Below, in pieces: positions 31,613-39,296 of a stretch of DNA of 40,148 bases. The notes beneath the pieces are model-generated. The model made no database searches, had not been told where the DNA came from, and saw only the letters and a program-made list of their open reading frames with translations. Every line of letters starts with the position of its first letter. The stretch's first letter is position 1. The stretch lies in assembly GCF_001083785.1 (NCBI RefSeq), contig NZ_LAVL01000071.1:1-40148 (forward strand), written 5' to 3'. The translations under genes and the position numbers were made by a program. This DNA is from Nonomuraea sp. SBT364 (GTDB lineage Bacteria; Actinomycetota; Actinomycetes; Streptosporangiales; Streptosporangiaceae).

Positions 31613-32839
31613 GTGAGATGGAACCGATTGCTGGCCCGGCGATGGGCGTGCCTGATCCTCGGCGGCGCGCTGCTGATGCCGTACATGATGGTCGGCGTGC
31701 TGGTCTCCGGCGTGCTGCGCGGCGGCGAGACGGCGAACCTGCTGCTCCCCGCGCAGATCGGCGTCTTCGCCGCGGTGCTGCCCGTCGTGGCGCTCACGGG
31801 GCTGTTCCTGCCGGTGCGGACACTGGAGGTGAACGCGGCCGAAGGGCTGCTGGGCGTCCGGGTGGAGCCGGGGGTGGCGGGCGCGCGGCGGTCCTGGCAG
31901 GAGCGGCGGCGCACGGCGGCCTGGTTCACGCTGCACCTGGCGATCGGCGGGATCGCCAGCGGGTGCACGCTGGCGATCATCCCGTTCACGATGTTCTCGC
32001 TGGCCCTGCCCTTCACCGGGGGCGCGCCGGACGTGCTGGGCTATCGCGTGGACGGCGGCTGGACGGCGGTCGGCTGGGCGGCGGCGGGAGTGTCGCTGCT
32101 GGTCCTGCTGGTGCTGCTGGTCGACAGGTCGGCGGCACTGCTGGCGCGCGTCGCACCCGCGCTGCTCGGGCCCACCCCGGCCGAACGGCTGGCCGCCGCC
32201 GAGAAGCACGCCCGCACACTGGCCGAGCGCAACCGGCTGGCCCGCGAGCTGCACGACTCCGTGGGACACGCGCTGAGCGTGGTCACCCTGCAGGCGGCCG
32301 CCGCCGGCCGCATCCTGGACCGCGACCCGGCGACGGCGCGTACGGCCCTGGCGGCCATCGAGCAGTCGGCCCGCGCCGCCCTGGAGGACCTGGACCACGT
32401 CCTCGGCCTCCTCCGCGAGGGCACCGACCCCGCGGGCGAGGGCGGCCGGAGCACGATGCCGCAGGCCACGCTGGCGCAGCTGCCCGAGCTGGTGGCCGGG
32501 GCCGGCGTGCCGGTGCTGACGGAGGTGGGCGACCTGGGCGCGGTCCCCGGGACGGTGTCCAGGGAGGCGTACCGGATCGTCCAGGAGGCGCTGACCAACG
32601 CCATCAAGCACGGCCGCCCGCCCGTGCGCCTCACGGTCGCCGTACGCGACCACACGCTGTGCCTGGAGGTCGCCAACCGGGCGGGCGGCGCCACACCCGG
32701 CGGCGCCACACCCGGCGGCGGGCGGGGGGTGCCCGGGATGCGGGAGCGGGTGCGGCTGCTCGGCGGGGAGATCGACGCGGGCCCCGGAGAGGGCGGCTGG
32801 CGCGTCCGGGTACGGCTGCCGCTACGGTCGCAACCATGA
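31613..32839 (+). CDS. NarL-type sensor histidine kinase
   Basis: 408 aa (GTG). Four membrane segments at about 10-35, 42-68, 102-132 and 150-172, with short outside loops, so the signal is probably membrane-borne. HisKA_3 dimer domain with phospho-acceptor His214 (RELHDSVGHALS), HATPase domain with N-box Asn329 (EALTNAIKHG) and G-box GRGVPGMRERV. The ATP lid contains a tandem repeat GGATP-GGATP encoded by a perfect 15-bp duplication. Its stop overlaps the regulator gene as ATGA. Signal unknown. Confidence 0.93.
   Translation: MRWNRLLARRWACLILGGALLMPYMMVGVLVSGVLRGGETANLLLPAQIGVFAAVLPVVALTGLFLPVRTLEVNAAEGLLGVRVEPGVAGARRSWQERRRTAAWFTLHLAIGGIASGCTLAIIPFTMFSLALPFTGGAPDVLGYRVDGGWTAVGWAAAGVSLLVLLVLLVDRSAALLARVAPALLGPTPAERLAAAEKHARTLAERNRLARELHDSVGHALSVVTLQAAAAGRILDRDPATARTALAAIEQSARAALEDLDHVLGLLREGTDPAGEGGRSTMPQATLAQLPELVAGAGVPVLTEVGDLGAVPGTVSREAYRIVQEALTNAIKHGRPPVRLTVAVRDHTLCLEVANRAGGATPGGATPGGGRGVPGMRERVRLLGGEIDAGPGEGGWRVRVRLPLRSQP
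32686..32715 (+). repeat. Perfect 15-bp tandem duplication in the kinase ATP lid
   Basis: CGGCGCCACACCCGG occurs twice head-to-tail (32686-32700, 32701-32715) and adds five residues between the N- and G-boxes. It keeps the frame. Confidence 0.85.
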
Positions 32840-33474
32840 CTATCAGGGTCGTGATCGCCGACGACGAGGACCTCATCCGCGCGGGCCTGCGCATCATCCT
32901 CGACTCCGAGCCGGAGCTGAGCGTGGTCGGGGAGGCCGCCGACGGGGCCGCCGTGCTGCCGGTGGTGCGCCGCGAGCGGCCCGACGTGGTGCTCATGGAC
33001 GTGCGGATGCCGGACGTCGACGGCATCCAGGCCACCCGGCGCCTGGTGGCGCTGGACGACGCGCCGAAGGTGCTGGTGGTGACGACGTTCGAGAACGACG
33101 ACTACGTCTACGACGCGCTGCGGGCGGGCGCTGACGGGTTCCTGCTCAAGCGGACCAGGCCGGACGAGCTGGTGCGGGCGGTCAAGCTGGTGGCGGCCGG
33201 TGAGACGCTGCTGTTCCCGGCCGCCATCCGCGCGCTGGCCGGCCGCCACCCGGTCACCGAGGTGCCCGGGATCGGCAACCTGACCGGCCGCGAGGGCGAC
33301 GTGCTGCGGCTGATGGCCAAGGGGCTGTCCAACGGCGAGATCGCCGCCGAGCTGACCGTCAGCCCCGAGACGGTCAAGACGCACGTCGGCAACGTGCTGG
33401 CCAAGCTGGGCGCCCGCGACCGCACCCAGGCGGTCATCGCCGCCTACGAGTCGGGGTTCGTCTCCCCGCGCTGA
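32836..33474 (+). CDS. NarL/FixJ-type response regulator
   Basis: 212 aa. Receiver domain with acidic pocket Asp9-Asp10, phospho-acceptor Asp55 (VLMDVRMPD), Thr in VVTTF and Lys in LLKRTRPDE. LuxR-type HTH at about 145-205 (LTGREGDVLRLMAKGLSNGE, then SPETVKTHVGNVLAKLGARD). The ATG overlaps the kinase stop by one codon frame (ATGA), so the two are coupled partners. Its 3' end overlaps the DUF2268 gene on the other strand by 31 bp. Targets unknown; the divergent clpP pair is a possibility by position only. Confidence 0.94.
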   Translation: MTIRVVIADDEDLIRAGLRIILDSEPELSVVGEAADGAAVLPVVRRERPDVVLMDVRMPDVDGIQATRRLVALDDAPKVLVVTTFENDDYVYDALRAGADGFLLKRTRPDELVRAVKLVAAGETLLFPAAIRALAGRHPVTEVPGIGNLTGREGDVLRLMAKGLSNGEIAAELTVSPETVKTHVGNVLAKLGARDRTQAVIAAYESGFVSPR

Positions 33475-34361
33475 CCGTGCCGACCGTGCTCACCGCGCTG
33501 ACCGTGCTGACCGCGCAGCCGGACGAGCTCCGCGACGGGCAGCCCGCTGAGCTGGACGGCGGTCAGGCCGGTGGCCTCCATGACCTCGTCCACCAGCCGC
33601 AACCCCACCGCGTATCCCGCCATGTCCGGGATGCCGCGCGGTTCCTGACCGAACATCCGCATGGCGCTGTCCCCCAGCACGTACGCGGGCGTGTTCGTCA
33701 TGCCCGCCAGCCCGAAGCCGGCCATGATCTTCGCGTGCGCGCGCTCGTACTCCTCCCCCGTCACCATCCCGGACCACGGCCCCATCGCCCCGGCCCCGGA
33801 CAGCTCCCGCACGAACGCCTCGGCGAGCCCCTCGCTGATCACGTGCTCCCCCACGGTCACCGTGGCCGGGTTCCACTCGACGGTCGTGAAACGCACGCTG
33901 TGATGGAACTCGTGCACCGCCAGGTGCGCGATCCGGCCGATGACGTCGTCGGACGGCCACGCCAGCAGATACAGCCAGCCGGGCGCCCCGCCCATCCCGT
34001 AGTAGCCGCCGGTCACCCTCATCAGATGGTCGTCGTCCGGATTGCCCAGCACGAACATCACCTGAAGCGACTCGGCCTGCTCCAGGTGCCCCAGCGCCTC
34101 GGAGGCGCGCTGCAGCTCCCGCTCGACCTGCCCCAGCACGTCCTGGCCGGCCAGCCGGGTGACCGCCTCCAGGTAACGCGGATCGTCGGCGTCGACCCGG
34201 AACCCGCCGCCCCGGTGATGAATGTCGACGACGTCGCCCGGCACCGGGATCGCCGACCGCATCGGCGCCAGCATCTCGCGCAGCGCCCCGGGCCGCTTCT
34301 CCAGCGGCTCCTTCAGCATCTCGGCCATCACCGAGATCGTGTCGTGAACGATGAACCTCAT
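33444..34361 (-). CDS. DUF2268 putative zinc-dependent protease
   Basis: 305 aa. The DUF2268 pattern: AHLAVHEFHHSVRF gives HEXXH (His150, Glu151, His154), and ISEGLAEAF places Glu177 as a likely third ligand. The N-terminal half reads LGNPDDDHLMRVTGGYYG. Without a signal peptide it should be cytoplasmic. The promoter in front is of MerR type, so it is probably induced by a small molecule. The last 20 residues are low-complexity (HGQRGEHGRHGQRGE), coded by short repeats that overlap the end of the response-regulator gene. Such proteins often partner with MerR regulators; none is in the window. Confidence 0.88.
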   Translation of the reverse strand: MRFIVHDTISVMAEMLKEPLEKRPGALREMLAPMRSAIPVPGDVVDIHHRGGGFRVDADDPRYLEAVTRLAGQDVLGQVERELQRASEALGHLEQAESLQVMFVLGNPDDDHLMRVTGGYYGMGGAPGWLYLLAWPSDDVIGRIAHLAVHEFHHSVRFTTVEWNPATVTVGEHVISEGLAEAFVRELSGAGAMGPWSGMVTGEEYERAHAKIMAGFGLAGMTNTPAYVLGDSAMRMFGQEPRGIPDMAGYAVGLRLVDEVMEATGLTAVQLSGLPVAELVRLRGQHGQRGEHGRHGQRGETNPDS

Positions 34362-34368
34362 GCCGCAG

Positions 34369-34399
34369 ACGCTAGAACCTCACGCTACGTGAGGCTCAA
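34369..34399 (-). promoter_or_regulatory. MerR-type promoter with operator in a 19-bp spacer
   Basis: On the minus strand TTGAGC (34399-34394), exactly 19 bp, then TAGCGT (34374-34369). The spacer is filled by the palindrome CCTCACG-CTA-CGTGAGG (34378-34394). The -10 ends 7 bases before the ATG at 34361, so the message is leaderless. A 19-bp spacer with a central dyad is the hallmark of MerR-family activation. Confidence 0.8.
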
Positions 34400-34404
34400 C
34401 CCGA

Positions 34405-35190
34405 TCAAAGCTGCGGATCCTGCGACGAGTCGCCCCCCGGCGAACGGCCGGGCGTCTCCTCGCCGCTGCGCGACGGCGAGGGCGTCGGCGACGGGCTCGG
34501 CTGCTGCGGCTCCGGCGTGGCCGGGGTGGGCGGCGGGCTCGGCAGGAACTGCGTCGGCGGGAGCTGCCGCGGCATCGGGTCGCTGTTGTCGGTGCGCACC
34601 AGCATGAGCAGCGCGATCACCGTCATCAGCAGCAGCAGCACGAGCACCGCCAGCGCCGCCATCAGCACCCGCCTGCGCGTCTCGGTGAGCGGCCGCCTGC
34701 GCACCGGCGGGGCCAGCGCGGGCGCGCGGTCGGTCAGCCAGTACGGCACGAAGTCCGGGCCGTGCGCCTGCCCGATCAGCGTCCCGCCCACCATGACCGG
34801 CTCCAGGAACCGCTCGGCCCCCGGCTTGCCGGGCACGTACGGGACGGCCACCCACGGCGCCCGCCCGGTGTTCATGCCCAGCACCGCCGGCGCGTCCTCG
34901 ACCACGGCCGACCGCGACCTGCCGGCCCGCCCGAGCCAGCCACGCACCCCCGCCTGAGAGGCCGGCTGGCCGGCGGGCGCCGCCTCCCGCAACGCGGTCA
35001 CGAACCGCTCGCGCGCCGCCGCGTCGAACGCCGCCCCCCGCGTCAGCACGGCCAGCGAGACCGCCCGCCCGTCGGGCCCCTGTCCCAGGTACACGAAGCC
35101 GGCCGGGGCGGCGTGCAGGCGAGCCTGCACCACGAACGGCCCGAGCCGTGGCGGATCACCGAACTGAAGCGGACTTGCCACATCTGCCAT
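34405..35190 (-). CDS. Membrane protein with degenerate kinase N-lobe and Pro-rich outer tail
   Basis: 261 aa from the ATG at 35190. Residues about 10-65 (RLGPFVVQARLHAAPAGFVY LGQGPDGRAVSLAVL) resemble the N-lobe of actinobacterial Ser/Thr kinases (GPYRVVARLGAGGMGRVYLG..GR.VAVKV). However, the glycine loop is lost, the ATP-binding Lys is replaced (VSLAV) and there is no C-lobe. After a linker, an Arg-rich segment (RRRPLTETRRR) leads into one membrane helix at about 172-196, then an outer tail of Pro/Ser/Thr repeats. It diverges from the moxR operon with 55 bp between. It probably binds a partner rather than catalyses. Confidence 0.75.
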   Translation of the reverse strand: MADVASPLQFGDPPRLGPFVVQARLHAAPAGFVYLGQGPDGRAVSLAVLTRGAAFDAAARERFVTALREAAPAGQPASQAGVRGWLGRAGRSRSAVVEDAPAVLGMNTGRAPWVAVPYVPGKPGAERFLEPVMVGGTLIGQAHGPDFVPYWLTDRAPALAPPVRRRPLTETRRRVLMAALAVLVLLLLMTVIALLMLVRTDNSDPMPRQLPPTQFLPSPPPTPATPEPQQPSPSPTPSPSRSGEETPGRSPGGDSSQDPQL

Positions 35191-35245
35191 GAAAGCACAG
35201 ACGTGGCGTCGTGCACGTTTGCGGCGCCTTTGGTGGAATAGCGTC

Positions 35246-36247
35246 ATGAGCGTCGCCGAAGAGCAGCCAGGCGGAACGGACGCGGCGGTGCTGCGTCAGA
35301 CCCTCGACGAGGTCCGGCGAGTCATCGTCGGACAGGAGCACATGGTCGAGAGACTGATCGTGGCCCTGCTGGCACGCGGCCACTGCCTGCTGGAAGGGGT
35401 TCCGGGCGTCGCCAAGACCCTCGCCGCCTCCACCATGGCCACCGTCGTGGGCGGCACGTTCGCCCGTATCCAGTTCACCCCCGACCTGGTGCCGAGCGAC
35501 ATCGTCGGCACCCGCGTCTTCCACCCGTCCAACGAGAAGTTCGACGTCGAACTCGGCCCGGTGTTCGTCAACTTCCTGCTCGCCGACGAGATCAACCGCG
35601 CCCCCGCCAAGGTGCAGTCCGCGCTGCTGGAGGTCATGGCCGAGCGCCAGGTAACGCTCGCCGGCGTCACCCACCCGCTGCCCAGGCCCTTCATCGTGCT
35701 GGCCACCCAGAACCCGATCGAGTCCGAGGGCGTCTACCCGCTGCCCGAGGTGCAGCGCGACCGGTTCCTGTTCCGCGTACGGGTGCCGCACCCGACCGCG
35801 CACGAGGAGCTGGAGATCCTGCACCGGATGAGCGTCACCCCGCCCGCCCCCGACCGGATCCTCGACCCGCAGCGGCTGCTGGCGCTGCAGGAGGCCGCCG
35901 AGAACGTCTCGGTCCACCAGCTCGTCGCCGACTACGTGGTCCGCCTGGTCATGTCCACCCGCGCGCCCGCCGACTACGGCCTGGCCGACCTCGCCGAGAC
36001 CATCGAGATCGGCGTCAGCCCGCGCGCCACGCTCGGCCTCGTCTCCGCCGGCCGCGCCCTGGCGGTGCTGCGCGGCCGCGACTACCTGCTGCCCGACGAC
36101 GTACGCGACGTGGCCGTGGACGTGATGGCGCACCGGCTGATGCTCACCTTCGACGCGCTCGCCGACGGCGTCGACCCCGAGCAGGTCGTCCGGCAGATCC
36201 TGCACGCCGTGCCGCCGCCCCTCGTCGTGTGGAACCAGAACCGGTGA
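35246..36247 (+). CDS. MoxR-family AAA+ ATPase
   Basis: 333 aa from ATG at 35246. Walker A EGVPGVAKT (residues 50-58), Walker B LLADEINRA (Asp114, Glu115), sensor-1 ATQNPIESEG and the arginine-finger region. MoxR proteins act as chaperones for metal or protein-complex assembly with VWA partners. It heads the coupled set with DUF58 and VWA genes (4-bp overlaps), as in Mycobacterium tuberculosis Rv1479-Rv1481. The cognate target is unknown. Confidence 0.95.
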   Translation: MSVAEEQPGGTDAAVLRQTLDEVRRVIVGQEHMVERLIVALLARGHCLLEGVPGVAKTLAASTMATVVGGTFARIQFTPDLVPSDIVGTRVFHPSNEKFDVELGPVFVNFLLADEINRAPAKVQSALLEVMAERQVTLAGVTHPLPRPFIVLATQNPIESEGVYPLPEVQRDRFLFRVRVPHPTAHEELEILHRMSVTPPAPDRILDPQRLLALQEAAENVSVHQLVADYVVRLVMSTRAPADYGLADLAETIEIGVSPRATLGLVSAGRALAVLRGRDYLLPDDVRDVAVDVMAHRLMLTFDALADGVDPEQVVRQILHAVPPPLVVWNQNR

Positions 36248-37179
36248 GCACCGCCGAACAGGCCCTGCGCAAGCTCGAACTGGTGGTCACCCGGCGGCTC
36301 GACGGGCTCCTGCACGGCGCCCACCAGGGCCTGCTGCCCGGCACCGGCAGCGAGGCCGGCGACAGCCGCGTGTACGTGCCGGGCGAGGACGACGTGCGCC
36401 GCATGGACTGGGCCGTCACCGCCCGCACGACGGTGCCGCACGTGCGCGACCTCATCGCCGACCGCGAGCTGGAGACGTGGGCGCTGGCCGACCTGTCGCC
36501 CAGCATGGACTTCGGCACCGCCGACAGCGACAAGCGCGACCTGGTCGTGGCCGCCGTCGGCGCGCTCGGGTTCCTGTCCAGCCGGCTGGGCGACCGGTTC
36601 GGCGCGCTGGTGATCCACGACGAGTTCATCCACCGCATGCCCGCCCGCACCGGCCGGCCCGCCCTCTACGGCCTGCTGTCGGCCCTCATGGACGCCCCGC
36701 GCGGCCGCGCCGTCCCCGACGCGCCCGACCTGGCCGAGGGCATCGACGTGCTGTCGGCCACCCGGCGGCGGCGCGGCATGCGCGTGGTCGTCTCCGACTT
36801 CCTCGACGCCCGCCCCTCGCTCGACCCCGCCGCCGAACGCCCCTGGGAGCGCCCCATCCGCCGCCTGTCCGCCCGACACCAGGTGCTGGCCGTCGAGATC
36901 GTCGACCCGCGCGAGCTCGAACTCCCCGACGTGGGCCGCGTCGCGTTCGCCGACCCCGAGACCGGGAACGTACGCGAAGTGCACCTGTCGCCCAAAGTAC
37001 GCCGCGCCTACGCCGAGGCCGCCGCGCTGCAACGGGAGGGCACCCGCGCCGCCCTGCGCCGCGCCGGCGTCGCCCACCTGGTGCTGCGCACCGACCGCGA
37101 CTGGGTGTTCGACGTCGCGCAGTTCGTCCTGCGCCAGCGGCGCACCCGCCACCTGGCACACCGGAAGGTGACCCCGTGA
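36244..37179 (+). CDS. DUF58 domain protein
   Basis: 311 aa (GTG at 36244, overlapping the moxR stop as GTGA). The DUF58 core is present: SRVYVPGEDDVRRMDWAVTA and the vWA-like strand WALADLSPSMDFG with a modified metal site. No membrane segment, so it should sit in the cytoplasm beside the MoxR ATPase. It overlaps the VWA gene by 4 bases. Confidence 0.93.
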   Translation: MSTAEQALRKLELVVTRRLDGLLHGAHQGLLPGTGSEAGDSRVYVPGEDDVRRMDWAVTARTTVPHVRDLIADRELETWALADLSPSMDFGTADSDKRDLVVAAVGALGFLSSRLGDRFGALVIHDEFIHRMPARTGRPALYGLLSALMDAPRGRAVPDAPDLAEGIDVLSATRRRRGMRVVVSDFLDARPSLDPAAERPWERPIRRLSARHQVLAVEIVDPRELELPDVGRVAFADPETGNVREVHLSPKVRRAYAEAAALQREGTRAALRRAGVAHLVLRTDRDWVFDVAQFVLRQRRTRHLAHRKVTP

Positions 37180-38123
37180 CTTTTCTGTCGCCGGCCTGGC
37201 TCTGGCTGTCCGTGCTGGTGCTTCTGCTGGCCGCCGGCTACGTGGCCGCCCAGTTCTTCCGCCGCCGCTACACCGTCCGCTTCACCAACCTGGCCCTGCT
37301 CAACCTGGTCGCCCCCGCCGGCCCCGGCTGGCGCAGGCACGTGCCGCCCGCCCTGTTCCTGGTCATGATGTCGCTGCTGGTCCTCGGCGCGGCCCGGCCC
37401 GCCGACGAGGTACGGGTGCCGCGCGACCGGGCCACCATCATGATCGCCCTGGACGTGTCGCTGTCCATGGAGGCCGGCGACGTCGACCCCAACCGCATCA
37501 CCGCCGCCAAGGCCGCCGCCCAGGCGTTCGTGCAGGAGCTGCCCGACCGGTTCAACGTCGGCGTCGTCGCCTTCGCCCGCTCCGCCAACGTCCTCATCTC
37601 ACCCACCACCGACCACCGCGCGGTGATGACCGCGATCGGCAACCTCGCCACCCGGCCGGGCACCGCGATCGGCGAGGCGGTGTTCAACTCGCTGGAATCG
37701 GTGCGCTCCTTCGACCAGGACGCCGCCACCGACCCGCCGCCCGCCGCGATCGTGCTGCTGTCCGACGGCGACAACACCTCCGGCCGCTCGGTCAAGGAGG
37801 CCACCGACGCCGCGACCCAGGCCCACGTCCCGGTCTCCACCATCGCCTACGGCACCCAGGAGGGCACCGTCTCCATCGACGGCAGGCCCGTCAACGTGCC
37901 CGTCAACAAGCAGACGCTCCAGCAGCTGTCGGAGGGCAGCGGCGGCCGCGCCTACAGCGCCGAGTCGGGCAGCGAGCTGCGCGAGGTCTACGAGCAGATC
38001 GGCACCTCGCTCGGCTACAAGCTCGTCAGCCAGGAGATCACCCAGCAGTTCATCATCGCCGCGCTCGGGCTCGGCCTGCTGGTCGCCGGCGCCGCGGTCT
38101 TGTTCGGCACCCGGATCCCGTAA
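37176..38123 (+). CDS. VWA-domain membrane protein
   Basis: 315 aa (GTG at 37176). Membrane helices at about 5-27, 56-72 and 292-310 surround a von Willebrand A domain with an intact MIDAS: Asp93-X-Ser95-X-Ser97 (DVSLSM), Thr near ATRPGTAIG and LLSDGDNTSG. This Mg-binding partner of MoxR completes the moxR-DUF58-VWA set. Downstream function unknown; in related bacteria the set is linked to envelope or stress phenotypes. Confidence 0.94.
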   Translation: MTFLSPAWLWLSVLVLLLAAGYVAAQFFRRRYTVRFTNLALLNLVAPAGPGWRRHVPPALFLVMMSLLVLGAARPADEVRVPRDRATIMIALDVSLSMEAGDVDPNRITAAKAAAQAFVQELPDRFNVGVVAFARSANVLISPTTDHRAVMTAIGNLATRPGTAIGEAVFNSLESVRSFDQDAATDPPPAAIVLLSDGDNTSGRSVKEATDAATQAHVPVSTIAYGTQEGTVSIDGRPVNVPVNKQTLQQLSEGSGGRAYSAESGSELREVYEQIGTSLGYKLVSQEITQQFIIAALGLGLLVAGAAVLFGTRIP

Positions 38124-38134
38124 CGTTTCCCCAC

Positions 38135-38725
38135 GTGGCCCACTACTTCTCCGAGCGTCCCGAGACCGCCAGCAAGCCCGGCTCCGTCGACCTGGTGCTG
38201 CCCGACCTGCACCTGCGGCTGGAGACCGACAGGGGCGTGTTCTCGCCGGAGCGGGTCGACGTGGGCACCCGGATCCTGCTGGAGACGGTTCCGCCGCCGC
38301 CCCCGCTGGGCGACCTGCTCGACCTGGGCTGCGGCTACGGCCCCATCGCGCTGACGATGGCCTCCCGGGCGCCGGAGGCGACCGTGTGGGCCGTCGACGT
38401 GAACCGCCGCAGCCTGGAGCTCACCGAGCGCAACGCCCGGGCCGCGCGCCTTTACAAAGTACGGTCCGTGCATGCCGACGAGATGCCGGAGGGCGTGACG
38501 TTCCAGGCGATCTGGTCCAACCCCGCCATCCGCATCGGCAAGGCGGCCCTGCACGAGATGCTCACCAGGTGGCTGTCCCGGCTGGCACCCGGCGGCGCCG
38601 CCTACCTGGTCGTCCAGAAACACCTCGGCTCCGACTCCCTGCAGCGCTGGCTCGGCGAGCAGGGCTGGCAGGCCTCCCGCGAGGCCTCCCGGGCCGCCTA
38701 CCGAATCCTGAAGGTGCAACGATGA
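38135..38725 (+). CDS. RsmC/RlmG-like class I methyltransferase
   Basis: 196 aa (GTG). Motif I DLGCGYGPIAL (residues about 62-72), motif II VDVNRRS and the NPPF-type motif as WSNPAIRIGK. The second Pro of the usual NPPI is replaced by Ala. The family methylates guanine N2 in 16S/23S rRNA; the short length and NxxI type leave the exact target open. Its stop overlaps the next ATG (ATGA), so it is coupled to the SpoU methyltransferase. Confidence 0.9.
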   Translation: MAHYFSERPETASKPGSVDLVLPDLHLRLETDRGVFSPERVDVGTRILLETVPPPPPLGDLLDLGCGYGPIALTMASRAPEATVWAVDVNRRSLELTERNARAARLYKVRSVHADEMPEGVTFQAIWSNPAIRIGKAALHEMLTRWLSRLAPGGAAYLVVQKHLGSDSLQRWLGEQGWQASREASRAAYRILKVQR

Positions 38726-39261
38726 GAAGGCAGCTGCGCCCCACCGACGTCAAGCGGCTCAACCGCACGTGGCGCCGCAACACCGGCAACCGGCTGGGGC
38801 TGATCCTGGAGTCGGTCACCGGCCCGTTCAACGTCGGATCGATCTTCCGCAGCGCCGCCGCTTTCGGCGTCGACCAGATCTGGCTGGCCGGCAACTCCAC
38901 CCCGCCGACCAACCCGAAGGCCGGCAAGACCGCGCTCGGCACCGACCGGCTGGTCACCTGGCACGAGGCGGTGCCCGCCACCGAGGCGGTCAAGGCGGCC
39001 AGGGACGACGGCTTCACGGTCCTGGCGATCGAGCTGACCGCCGAGGCCGTCCCCCTGCACAAGGCCGACCTGGGCCGCGACGTGTGCCTGGTGGTCGGCA
39101 GCGAGGACCACGGCTGCTCCCCCGCGCTGCTCGACGCCGCCGACGGCGTCTGCTACATCCCGCAGGTCGGGCGGGTGGGGTCGTTCAACGTCGCGGTCGC
39201 GGCGGCCATCGCGCTGGCGGAGGCCCGGCGCCAGGAATGGCAGAATCTCCCCGATTCGTAA
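38722..39261 (+). CDS. SpoU/TrmH-family RNA 2'-O-methyltransferase
   Basis: 179 aa. Motif 1 NVGSIFRSAAAFGVDQIWL, motif 2 LVVGSEDHGCS, motif 3 IPQVGRVGSFNVAVAAAIAL: the SPOUT trefoil knot with catalytic Asn/Arg in motif 1. It methylates a ribose in tRNA or rRNA; the exact site cannot be told from sequence. Coupled to the methyltransferase at 38135, suggesting joint RNA modification. Confidence 0.93.
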   Translation: MRRQLRPTDVKRLNRTWRRNTGNRLGLILESVTGPFNVGSIFRSAAAFGVDQIWLAGNSTPPTNPKAGKTALGTDRLVTWHEAVPATEAVKAARDDGFTVLAIELTAEAVPLHKADLGRDVCLVVGSEDHGCSPALLDAADGVCYIPQVGRVGSFNVAVAAAIALAEARRQEWQNLPDS

Positions 39262-39284
39262 CCCCGTTGTTCATTCGCGGAAGG

Positions 39285-39290
39285 CATACT
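39285..39290 (+). promoter_or_regulatory. -10 box for the GDPD gene
   Basis: CATACT ends 6 bases before the GTG at 39297, with no ribosome site: probable leaderless start. No clear -35. Confidence 0.35.
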
Positions 39291-39296
39291 CAGTCC

